Origin: Megamonas sp. UBA1792
GTDB lineage: Bacteria; Bacillota_C; Negativicutes; Selenomonadales; Selenomonadaceae
Assembly (NCBI GenBank): GCA_002315155.1
Contig: DCFY01000044.1
Span: 6,767-11,802, forward strand
DNA: 5,036 nucleotides
Direction: 5' to 3'
The notes beneath the pieces were generated by a model, which saw nothing but the letters and a program-made list of their open reading frames with translations, was not told the origin of the DNA and searched no databases. Position numbers and translations under genes: made by a program. Below, piece by piece: positions 1-5,036 of this stretch (its first letter is position 1; every line of letters begins with the position of its first letter).

Positions 1-128
1 TTCGTCGTTTTCAATGCATCCCCCAGATATTCACCAAAGGATTTAACGTCCTCTGATGTCTGGCTCTCACCCAAATGGCTTGTCGCGCTCATCGTGACCG
101 GCGTCATTTGTAATGCTGCTACCTGCAT
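1..128 (-). CDS. fliE: Flagellar hook-basal body protein FliE, N-terminal part (cut by window edge)
   Basis: FliE is a small basal-body protein that joins the MS ring (FliF) to the proximal rod. Only the first 42 codons are visible, starting MQVAALQMTPV; family members are usually about 100 residues, so over half lies beyond the left edge. The visible part has the polar, variable N-terminus followed by the SFGEYLGDAL stretch, which resembles the start of the conserved FliE helix. The ATG at 128 is supported by a Shine-Dalgarno GTGAGGTG (135-142) six bases upstream. It sits 16 nt after the flgC stop, so it is very likely co-transcribed with flgB and flgC, the order seen in Bacillus (flgB-flgC-fliE-fliF). 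The call rests on both this position and the short match; position is the stronger argument. Confidence 0.85.
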   Translation of the reverse strand, partial: MQVAALQMTPVTMSATSHLGESQTSEDVKSFGEYLGDALKTT

Positions 129-144
129 AGCTCACACCTCACTT

Positions 145-594
145 TTATTTTCCAATATCCAATGCCTTTGCTGCCATGCTTTTCGCCGTATTAACTGCTG
201 TAGCATTAGCTTCATAAGCACGCGAAGCCGTTATCATATCGACCATTTCCGTCACAATATTAACATTTGGCATCTCCACATAGCCAGTGGCATTCGCATC
301 CGGATTTGCCGGATCAAAAACCATATTTCCTGGTGTGTTATCAGCCTCTATGCCTACTGCTCGCACGCCATCACCAGCAGGGCTCTTGTTTGCCATTTCT
401 CCCGACAGCATACCGGAAAAACTCTGTTGCTTCGTTTCTCGTGGTTCAAACACAACAAAACGACGATGGTATGCTCCCCCTTCGGCCGTACGCGTCGTAT
501 TCGCATTTGCTATATTGTTTGAAATAACATCCATACGTAATCGTTCGGCGGTCATTCCTGATGCCGAAGCATCAATGGCTCCAAACATGCTCAT
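145..594 (-). CDS. flgC: Flagellar basal-body rod protein FlgC
   Basis: FlgC is one of the proximal-rod proteins of the flagellar basal body, exported by the flagellar type III apparatus and assembled in the periplasmic part of the axle. The 149-residue length is normal for the family. The N-terminal rod signature is clear: a helix at residues 5-25 followed by ISNNIANANTTRT (24-36). The C-terminus has the FlgC hallmark GYVEMPNVNIVTEMVDM (104-120), then SRAYEANATAVNTAKSM (124-140), which forms the axial coiled-coil helix. The ATG at 594 has AGGGAG (605-610) ten bases upstream; a second in-frame ATG lies two codons later (588), so MFGAID is an alternative start. It follows flgB by 28 nt and precedes fliE by 16 nt, in one apparent operon. 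Confidence 0.97.
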   Translation of the reverse strand: MSMFGAIDASASGMTAERLRMDVISNNIANANTTRTAEGGAYHRRFVVFEPRETKQQSFSGMLSGEMANKSPAGDGVRAVGIEADNTPGNMVFDPANPDANATGYVEMPNVNIVTEMVDMITASRAYEANATAVNTAKSMAAKALDIGK

Positions 595-622
595 CTTTCA
601 TTCGCTCCCTCATTATAGCTTT

Positions 623-1033
623 TTATCCTTTGATTACTGACTTAATCTTCGTCAAGTAGGCACCAACTTCACGTGCCATCGAATTGTAATATATATTATT
701 CTTGGCAAGAGTTGCCATTTCAATATCAATATCGACATTGTTATTATCAGTCCGCATCGTTGTTGTACTATCCTGCTGAACGCTTGGAGACACAAGCTCC
801 GGTGACACAGACACGGGCAAATGATTATCGTGCGTCCGTGTCATCTTCAGCGTATTTGAATCTGTAGACAGCTCTTTCGCTAATAAATCCTCAAAAACCA
901 CATCGCTTTTCTTGAAATTTGGGGTATTTACATTTGCTACATTATTGCTGATTACCTCATGGCGCAAATTCGCCGCTTGCAGGCCCCGTCCTAAAATATT
1001 AATTACCGACGAATTAGTTATTCCATCCAGCAT
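623..1033 (-). CDS. flgB: Flagellar basal-body rod protein FlgB
   Basis: FlgB is a proximal-rod component of the flagellar basal body and usually the first gene of the basal-body operon. From the ATG at 1033 it is 136 residues, close to the usual family length. The rod-protein motif EVISNNVANVNTPNFKK (26-42) is textbook, and the C-terminal part NNNVDIDIEMATLAKNNIYY (97-116) followed by an amphipathic helix is FlgB-specific. An upstream in-frame GTG at 1057 would add eight residues (MEKGVRKT), but the bases GGAGAAAGGCGTGAG that would encode them look like a ribosome binding site, and nothing similar precedes the GTG; family proteins also begin near the later Met. I therefore chose 1033. As first gene after a 404-nt AT-rich gap it probably has its own promoter. 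Confidence 0.96.
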   Translation of the reverse strand: MLDGITNSSVINILGRGLQAANLRHEVISNNVANVNTPNFKKSDVVFEDLLAKELSTDSNTLKMTRTHDNHLPVSVSPELVSPSVQQDSTTTMRTDNNNVDIDIEMATLAKNNIYYNSMAREVGAYLTKIKSVIKG

Positions 1034-1040
1034 TGTTTTT

Positions 1041-1055
1041 CTCACGCCTTTCTCC
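1041..1055 (-). promoter_or_regulatory. Ribosome binding site deciding the flgB start
   Basis: The minus strand reads GGAGAAAGGCGTGAG just ahead of the ATG at 1033. GTGAG ends 7 nt before the ATG and AAAGG ends 13 nt before it. A purine-rich tract here fits the ATG at 1033 better than the longer GTG start at 1057, which would place this tract inside the coding sequence. Confidence 0.6.
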
Positions 1056-1077
1056 ACGACTCAATACATTATCTTTT

Positions 1078-1106
1078 ACTATATCTTGTATATTTCTTAG
1101 TTTCTA
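1078..1106 (-). promoter_or_regulatory. Candidate sigma-A-type promoter for flgB
   Basis: On the minus strand TAGAAA (1101-1106, four of six to TTGACA) is followed after 17 nt by TATAGT (1078-1083, five of six to TATAAT). Transcription would start near 1071, giving a leader of roughly 35-40 nt to the flgB ATG. The region is AT-rich, so chance matches are common; it is the best-spaced pair I found in this gap. Confidence 0.4.
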
Positions 1107-1129
1107 CGTTTGTATAAAAATTCCTGTTA

Positions 1130-1138
1130 ATCATATCA
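1130..1138 (-). promoter_or_regulatory. Candidate extended -10 element upstream of flgB
   Basis: The minus strand reads TGATATGAT, an extended -10 (TG, one base, then TATGAT, five of six to consensus). No good -35 lies 16-18 nt upstream, which is tolerated by extended -10 promoters. It would give a leader of about 90 nt to the flgB ATG. It is an alternative or second promoter to the one at 1078-1106. Confidence 0.25.
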
Positions 1139-1207
1139 TCTTTTTCACCGTTTTTTGCGTAAAATCCTTTTAAATACTATAAATAGAACATTCGTCCCAC
1201 GCTTGTT

Positions 1208-1231
1208 AATTAAAACATATATGTTTTAATT
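1208..1231. repeat. 24-bp perfect palindrome, possible operator upstream of flgB
   Basis: The half-site AATTAAAACATA is followed immediately by its exact reverse complement TATGTTTTAATT, with no spacer. The centre is between 1219 and 1220, about 187 bp upstream of the flgB ATG. Only one G or C occurs per half, so a transcribed hairpin would be weak and unlike an intrinsic terminator. Perfect two-fold symmetry with zero spacer is more typical of a binding site for a dimeric regulator. It does not match the CodY (AATTTTCWGAAAATT), Fur or PerR consensus sequences. The binding protein is unknown. Confidence 0.5.
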
Positions 1232-1293
1232 GTGTTGTTTTAGGATATTTTTTTCTCTAAATTCAATCTATAATAAATGCTCTCGCACGTAAA

Positions 1294-1308
1294 ATTTTTA
1301 AGAAAACA
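1294..1308. promoter_or_regulatory. Weak CodY-like box between codY and flgB
   Basis: ATTTTTAAGAAAACA matches 11 of 15 positions of the CodY consensus AATTTTCWGAAAATT. It lies about 260-275 bp upstream of the flgB start. In B. subtilis CodY represses the fla/che operon that begins with flgB, so a site here would make sense, but four mismatches in such AT-rich DNA can easily arise by chance. Confidence 0.2.
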
Positions 1309-1358
1309 GAAGCAAAACAAACAAAAACAGCCCTATATTTTGATGATTTATACAACAA

Positions 1359-1399
1359 TGGACCGAATACTTCAAATCAAACCAGAAGTATTCGGTCCA
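1359..1399 (-). terminator. 15-bp perfect hairpin downstream of codY, probable terminator
   Basis: The arms 1359-1373 and 1385-1399 are exact reverse complements (GGACCGAATACTTC plus one outer pair) around an 11-nt loop. The hairpin begins 38 nt after the codY stop. On the minus strand it is followed by TTGTTGTATAAA, a poor U-tract, so it is an imperfect Rho-independent terminator; on the plus strand the following bases are even less U-rich. It may end the codY transcript or protect its 3' end. It separates the codY and flgB transcription units. Confidence 0.65.
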
Positions 1400-1437
1400 C
1401 CATCTATAAGAAAAAGGTTTTTCTCTTCTCTATAAAA

Positions 1438-2214
1438 TTATCTTTTTAATTTTTGTACTTCTTCCAGCAGATGTTCATTAAGGACTTTTATATAGGTTCC
1501 CTTCATTCCAAGCGATTTTGATTCAATAACACCAGCAGATTCAAACTTACGTAGTGCATTGACAATAACTGAACGCGTAATCCCTACACGATCCGCAATC
1601 TTCGATGCTACGAGAAGTCCTTCTGTACCATCGAGTTCACCAAGAATATTAATTGCTGCTTCGACTTCCGAGTAGGAAAGTGTTGCAAGTGCAATCTGTA
1701 CCGTTGCTTTCTTACGAGCTTCCACTTCGATTTTCTGCGTATGGTCACGAAGCATTTCCATGCCAACAACCGTTGCACCATATTCTGCCAGCAGTAAATC
1801 TTCATCAGTGAATTCTTCATCGAATTTTGCTACGATGAGTGTACCAATACGTTCGCCTACACCATAAATCGGAACAATTGTTGTATTCTTACCGTCAAAC
1901 ATACATTTTGTTTCTTCAGAAAACGCGCACATTCCTGTCTTTGAACGCATATTAGGTGACGTTTCATCCAATTTGAGCAGCCAATTTACATAATGCTTCG
2001 GAAACTCACCTTGATTTATAACTTTGTCGATCATGAGATCACATTCAAAGTCATCAACAAAGGCATAACCAAAGATTTTTCCCTTTTTGCTGACAATATA
2101 AACATTTGCACCTATCACGTTACTTAGTACACGGGAAATACCATCATATTCTACACTTTCCGACTTCTGAAGTAATTTGTTGATTTTTCTTGTTCTTTCG
2201 AGTAAAGTTGCCAT
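1438..2214 (-). CDS. codY: GTP/amino-acid-sensing global transcriptional repressor CodY
   Basis: CodY is a cytoplasmic dimeric DNA-binding protein of Firmicutes that represses many nutrition, stationary-phase and often motility genes when branched-chain amino acids (and GTP in several species) are plentiful. The 258-residue length matches the family (259 in B. subtilis). The N-terminal GAF domain spans about 1-155, with TTIVPIYGVGERIGTL (111-126) and EYGATVVGMEMLR (144-156). A linker helix, EVEARKKATVQIA (163-175), leads to the winged helix, where ASKIADRVGITRSVIVNAL (203-221) is the near-invariant recognition helix-turn-helix and SLGMKGTYIKVLN (234-246) the wing. The ATG at 2214 has AAAGGAAG (2223-2230) eight bases upstream. 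The residue aligned with the B. subtilis ligand-binding Arg61 is hydrophobic here (near Leu60), while Phe71-Pro72 are kept. The gene follows hslU by 161 nt and probably has its own promoter. Confidence 0.98.
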   Translation of the reverse strand: MATLLERTRKINKLLQKSESVEYDGISRVLSNVIGANVYIVSKKGKIFGYAFVDDFECDLMIDKVINQGEFPKHYVNWLLKLDETSPNMRSKTGMCAFSEETKCMFDGKNTTIVPIYGVGERIGTLIVAKFDEEFTDEDLLLAEYGATVVGMEMLRDHTQKIEVEARKKATVQIALATLSYSEVEAAINILGELDGTEGLLVASKIADRVGITRSVIVNALRKFESAGVIESKSLGMKGTYIKVLNEHLLEEVQKLKR

Positions 2215-2251
2215 TAATAAATCTTCCTTTCAAGCTTCGCATTTTGCTTCC

Positions 2252-2268
2252 ATATCATATTTTGATAT
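2252..2268. repeat. Small inverted repeat in the codY leader
   Basis: ATATCA (2252-2257) and TGATAT (2263-2268) flank a 5-nt loop, 38 nt upstream of the codY ATG. The stem is only six mostly A-T pairs, so it would be unstable as RNA. It might be a small protein-binding dyad or chance. Confidence 0.2.
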
Positions 2269-2280
2269 TTCTTGTTTTTC

Positions 2281-2309
2281 ATTTTATCACACTTTTCTAA
2301 ATAATCATA
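2281..2309 (-). promoter_or_regulatory. Candidate codY promoter overlapped by a CodY-like box
   Basis: On the minus strand a -10-like TAAAAT (2281-2286, five of six) is preceded by a poor -35 at 2304-2309 (TATGAT). Between them lies ATTATTTAGAAAAGT (2291-2305), matching 11 of 15 positions of the CodY consensus AATTTTCWGAAAATT. A site between -35 and -10 would fit negative autoregulation, which is known for codY in some Firmicutes. Both the promoter and the box are weak matches in AT-rich DNA. The transcript would carry a leader of about 60 nt. Confidence 0.35.
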
Positions 2310-2375
2310 GATACCAAACAATGATTTTTTACTATTATTTTCCGTTTTTGAACTATTTTTTTCTATTTCTACCTT

Positions 2376-3761
2376 TTAGAGAATAAAACGGCTCAAATCA
2401 CGGTTAATAATAATTTCACCAAGTTTCTCATCTACATAAGCCTTATCAATTTCTATTTTTCCATTTTCCATTTCCGGGGCATTGAAAGAAATATCTTCCA
2501 AAAGCTTCTCCATAATCGTATGAAGACGACGTGCACCTATATTTTCGGTTTGACTGTTCACCTCACAGGCAATCTGTGCCAATCGGTCAATTGCATCCTC
2601 CGTAAATCCTACTTCTATACCTTCCGTCGCTAAAAGTGCTGTATATTGCTTCAAAAGAGCATTTGTCGGTTCTGTAAGGATCTTTTTAAAATCCTCCTGT
2701 GAGAGTGCTGTAAGCTCAACGCGGATTGGAAAACGCCCCTGCAGTTCTGGAATAAGGTCCGACGGCTTCGACGTATGGAACGCACCTGCTGCAATAAACA
2801 ACACATGATCTGTTTGTAAGGGACCATATTTTGTCATGACAGTTGAACCTTCAACAATCGGCAATATATCACGTTGAACACCTTCCCGCGAAACATCCGG
2901 TCCCGAAGAATTGCCGCGTACAGCAACTTTATCGATTTCATCAAGAAAAACAATACCACTTGTTTCAGCAATTTTTATCCCCGCTATTGTGACTTCCTCC
3001 ATATCGATAAGCTTTGCTGCCTCTTCCTGAACAAAGATCTTACGAGCCGCTTCCACAGTTACTTTGCGTTTCCTGCGTTTTTTCGGCATAAAACTGCTGA
3101 TCATATCCTGGATATTGTCACCCATTCCTTCAAGTCCAGAGCCTGCGAGCATCCCCACCATTGGCTTGCCACTGTCCTCAACATCAATCTCAATAAGCTC
3201 TTTTTCCAGTTCACCTGCTGCAAGACGTTTACGGCACCATTCACGCCCCGCCTGATATTTGGGCTTTTCTTCTGTCTCTGCCGATTTTTCTTGTGTTGCC
3301 GAACTATTATTGAATAGCATGCCAACCGGATTCTTGGACGACTTCGGTTCAGGAACGAATACATCCAGGATACGTTCTTCTGCGGCAATTTTCGCCTTAT
3401 CTTCAACTACAAGAATACGTTCCTGCTTTACCATACGCACAGCTGTTTCTGCAAGATCACGTACAATTGATTCCACATCACGTCCAACATATCCAACTTC
3501 TGTAAATTTCGTTGCCTCGACTTTAATAAACGGTGCCTTTACAAGCTTGGCAAGGCGACGAGCAATTTCTGTCTTTCCTACCCCCGTCGGGCCAATCATA
3601 AGGATGTTCTTTGGAATGACTTCCTCACGAATTTCTCCACTCAAGCGGCGGCTGCGCCAACGATTTCTAAGTGCAATCGCTACGGCGCGCTTTGCCTTTG
3701 CCTGACCAACAATGTATTTATCAAGTTCCTGTACAATCTGTTTAGGTGTTTGTTCGTTCAT
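2376..3761 (-). CDS. hslU: ATP-dependent protease ATPase subunit HslU (ClpY)
   Basis: HslU is a hexameric AAA+ unfoldase in the cytoplasm that recognises substrates, unfolds them and feeds them into the HslV peptidase chamber. The 461-residue protein is complete. Walker A is GPTGVGKT (57-64), the substrate-gripping pore loop GYVGRD is at 90-95, and Walker B is FLDEID (272-277). The arginine finger region is GRFPIRVEL (342-350) and sensor 2 is GARRLH (409-414). The protein ends in RDLSRFIL, the C-terminal tail that docks into HslV and activates it. Residues about 110-243 form the HslU-specific I domain, with a Ser/Glu/Lys-rich variable stretch near 138-168 and a basic cluster KKRRKRK (227-233). 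The ATG at 3761 has AGGGGGC (3768-3774) six bases upstream, overlapping the hslV stop; the 11-nt gap points to translation linked to hslV. Confidence 0.98.
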   Translation of the reverse strand: MNEQTPKQIVQELDKYIVGQAKAKRAVAIALRNRWRSRRLSGEIREEVIPKNILMIGPTGVGKTEIARRLAKLVKAPFIKVEATKFTEVGYVGRDVESIVRDLAETAVRMVKQERILVVEDKAKIAAEERILDVFVPEPKSSKNPVGMLFNNSSATQEKSAETEEKPKYQAGREWCRKRLAAGELEKELIEIDVEDSGKPMVGMLAGSGLEGMGDNIQDMISSFMPKKRRKRKVTVEAARKIFVQEEAAKLIDMEEVTIAGIKIAETSGIVFLDEIDKVAVRGNSSGPDVSREGVQRDILPIVEGSTVMTKYGPLQTDHVLFIAAGAFHTSKPSDLIPELQGRFPIRVELTALSQEDFKKILTEPTNALLKQYTALLATEGIEVGFTEDAIDRLAQIACEVNSQTENIGARRLHTIMEKLLEDISFNAPEMENGKIEIDKAYVDEKLGEIIINRDLSRFIL

Positions 3762-3772
3762 AAAAATGCCCC

Positions 3773-4315
3773 CTAGTCCAGTTCCTCAACTTTGATATTA
3801 TGATTTGTATACACGCAGATATCTGCAGCTATTTCCAGTGCTTCCTTCGCAATATCTGCCGCTTCCATGTCCGTATGCTTCACCATCGCCCTTGCTGCAG
3901 AAAGCGCATAGAAACCGCCTGATCCAATTGCAGCAACCTCACCGTCCGGCTCGATAACCTCACCGCTGCCAGAGAGCAGCAATAATACATCCGCGTCCGC
4001 TACAAGAAGAAGCGCTTCCAGTTTACGAAGTACACGATCCGTGCGCCAGTCCTTGGCAAGCTCAACAGCTGCCCGCATAAGATTACCATTAAATTCTTCC
4101 AGCTTCGCCTCAAATTTCTCAAATAAAGTAAAGGCATCAGCAACTGATCCGGCAAATCCAGCCAACACCTTGCCATGATAAATCCGGCGAACCTTACGAG
4201 CATTGGCCTTCATAATCGTATTCTGCCCAAAAGTGACCTGCCCGTCACCGGCAATTGCTATTTTACCTTTATGTTTTACGGCAACAATCGTCGTCGCATG
4301 AAATTCGTATTCCAT
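3773..4315 (-). CDS. hslV: ATP-dependent protease peptidase subunit HslV (ClpQ)
   Basis: HslV is a proteasome-beta-like peptidase that forms a double hexameric ring and degrades proteins fed in by HslU. The 180-residue length is normal. The precursor begins MEYEFHA followed by TTIVAV; cleavage before Thr8 would expose the catalytic N-terminal threonine. The other expected active-site elements are present: Asp24 in AGDGQ (Asp17 in mature numbering), Lys41 in ARKVRR, and Ser132 in [23 protein letters not shown] (53-69) and [10 protein letters not shown] (85-94) are strong family signatures. The ATG at 4315 is preceded by GGAGGG (4322-4327) at six bases. Unlike B. subtilis ClpQ (CodW), which starts MSS and is reported to use an N-terminal serine, there is no serine near the start, so a threonine mechanism is expected. 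It lies 22 nt after trmFO and 11 nt before hslU. Confidence 0.98.
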   Translation of the reverse strand: MEYEFHATTIVAVKHKGKIAIAGDGQVTFGQNTIMKANARKVRRIYHGKVLAGFAGSVADAFTLFEKFEAKLEEFNGNLMRAAVELAKDWRTDRVLRKLEALLLVADADVLLLLSGSGEVIEPDGEVAAIGSGGFYALSAARAMVKHTDMEAADIAKEALEIAADICVYTNHNIKVEELD

Positions 4316-4337
4316 ACTTTTCCCTCCACTAAAATAT

Positions 4338-5036
4338 CTATATAAGCTCCGCTTTAAACGTTTCCAAGACCTTCAATGCCCGTTCCGCAATCATTTGTTT
4401 TTTAAGCTTTTTATCACGGACGCGTTCTGTCAGTGCCGGCATTAATCCAAAGTTTACATTCATCGGTTGAAAGTGTTTCATACCTGTCGTTGTTATATAG
4501 CGGCAAAGTGCTCCATGTGCTGTTTCTGCCGGAAACACAGCAGTCTCTCTCTCTTGTATCAGTCTTGCTGCATTAATGCCTGCTACAAGCCCAGACGAAG
4601 CCGATTCCACATAGCCTTCAACACCTGTCATCTGCCCAGCAAAAAAAAGGTGTGGACGCGTCTTAAACTGTAATGTCGGCAAAAGCATCTCTGGTGCGTT
4701 GATAAAGGTATTGCGGTGCATAACACCGTAACGGACAAACTCTGCATGTTCAAGTCCTGGGATAAGCGCAAATACCCGCTGCTGTTCCGGCCACTTCAAA
4801 TGCGTTTGAAACCCCACAATATTGTACATACTCGCAATCGCATTATCCTGACGAAGCTGTACAACAGCATAGGGTCGTATACCCGTTGTCGGATGTTCCA
4901 AACCAACCGGTTTCAGTGGCCCAAAAAGGAGAGTGTCCGGTCCACGGCCGGCCATTTCTTCAACAGGCATACATCCTTCGAAGAATTTTTCTTTTTCAAA
5001 TTCTTTCGTTTGCGTCTTTTCAGCTGTAGTAAGCGC
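4338..5036 (-). CDS. trmFO: Methylenetetrahydrofolate-tRNA-(uracil-5-)-methyltransferase TrmFO, C-terminal part (cut by window edge)
   Basis: TrmFO (formerly Gid) is a cytoplasmic FAD enzyme that makes 5-methyluridine at tRNA position 54 using methylenetetrahydrofolate as carbon donor. The reading frame stays open to the right edge, giving 232 visible codons of a protein usually about 435 residues long, so the N-terminal FAD-binding half is outside. The first visible codons read [10 protein letters not shown] and lead into [12 protein letters not shown]. The Cys in EGC (codon 4971-4973) corresponds by motif to the catalytic Cys226 of B. subtilis Trm[14 protein letters not shown] and [12 protein letters not shown] follow, and [17 protein letters not shown] is the C-terminal FAD-contact motif. 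The Met at 4970 is internal, not a start. The TAG stop lies 22 nt before hslV; in B. subtilis xerC/codV occupies that junction, but here there is no room for it. Confidence 0.97.
   Translation of the reverse strand, partial: ALTTAEKTQTKEFEKEKFFEGCMPVEEMAGRGPDTLLFGPLKPVGLEHPTTGIRPYAVVQLRQDNAIASMYNIVGFQTHLKWPEQQRVFALIPGLEHAEFVRYGVMHRNTFINAPEMLLPTLQFKTRPHLFFAGQMTGVEGYVESASSGLVAGINAARLIQERETAVFPAETAHGALCRYITTTGMKHFQPMNVNFGLMPALTERVRDKKLKKQMIAERALKVLETFKAELI

Larger units (their letters stand above)
1034..1437. other. AT-rich codY-flgB intergenic region
   Basis: This 404-nt stretch holds no convincing gene on either strand; the one short + strand open frame entering it (912-1100) is mostly antisense to flgB and resembles nothing. 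The stretch is clearly richer in A and T than the flanking genes. From codY towards flgB it contains the 15-bp codY 3' hairpin, a T-rich tract (minus strand, about 1306-1328), a weak CodY-like box, a 24-bp perfect palindrome, and two candidate promoters. I looked for a FliA/sigma-D type -10 (CCGATA) and a sigma-54 type GG...GC site on the minus strand and saw neither. The likely role is control of the downstream flagellar genes; that is inference. Confidence 0.7.

Noticed and set aside
94..522. 142-codon open frame on the plus strand
   Set aside because: It is fully antisense to flgC and the start of fliE, has Cys/His/Ile-rich low-quality composition, and resembles no family; flgC on the other strand is certain.
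1109..1123. Another CodY-like sequence (AATTTTTATACAAAC, minus strand)
   Set aside because: It matches only about 10 of 15 positions and its right half is poor; not distinguishable from background.
1058..1437. A small RNA or short peptide gene in the codY-flgB gap
   Set aside because: No open frame with a ribosome binding site and no GC-rich structured segment besides the codY hairpin; nothing supports it from sequence alone.
2303..2326. Inverted repeat AATCAT...ATGATT followed by TTTT on the plus strand, a possible terminator
   Set aside because: The stem is only six A-T-rich pairs with a 12-nt loop, and there is no plus-strand gene upstream to terminate; probably chance in AT-rich DNA.
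3259..3705. 148-codon open frame on the plus strand (and a 147-codon one at 2874-3317)
   Set aside because: Both are antisense to hslU, whose motifs are complete and continuous; they are by-products of its codon use.
4970..4970. Met at 4970 as start of a 210-residue protein
   Set aside because: The frame continues upstream to the window edge through the TrmFO catalytic motif FFEGC, so this Met is internal to trmFO.

Overview
All recognisable genes in this window lie on the minus strand. In transcription order they are trmFO (3' part only, entering from the right edge), hslV, hslU, codY, flgB, flgC and fliE (5' part only, leaving at the left edge). This is core chromosome of a motile Firmicute. 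The proteins are Firmicutes-like throughout, including a CodY with the canonical DNA-binding helix. The order matches the classical Bacillus subtilis trmFO - codV(xerC) - clpQ(hslV) - clpY(hslU) - codY - flgB - flgC - fliE block, except that the recombinase gene is absent. Protein flavour suggests an anaerobic lineage, perhaps Negativicutes (Selenomonas/Pectinatus-like) or Clostridia. That placement is an impression from sequence similarity, not a proof.

Right part (2376-5036): trmFO (folate/FAD tRNA U54 methyltransferase), hslV (peptidase) and hslU (AAA+ unfoldase) are tightly packed, with gaps of 22 and 11 nt and good Shine-Dalgarno sites. They look like one operon. HslV and HslU form the two-part HslUV protease. 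Middle (1438-2375): a 161-nt AT-rich leader holds a possible promoter and a weak CodY-like box, followed by codY, the global nutrient-responsive repressor (branched-chain amino acids/GTP in known relatives). A 15-bp perfect hairpin follows codY.

The 404-nt gap between codY and flgB (1034-1437) is AT-rich and has no convincing gene. It carries the codY 3' hairpin, a 24-bp perfect palindrome, a weak CodY-like box and two candidate promoters for the flagellar genes. Left part (1-1033): flgB, flgC and fliE encode the two proximal-rod proteins and the MS-ring/rod adaptor, and begin a flagellar basal-body operon that continues beyond the window.

I see no mobile element, CRISPR array, tRNA or rRNA gene, and no clear new system. 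The points most worth a second look are the 24-bp palindrome upstream of flgB, the missing xerC between trmFO and hslV, and the CodY effector pocket, where the B. subtilis carboxylate-binding arginine is not conserved.
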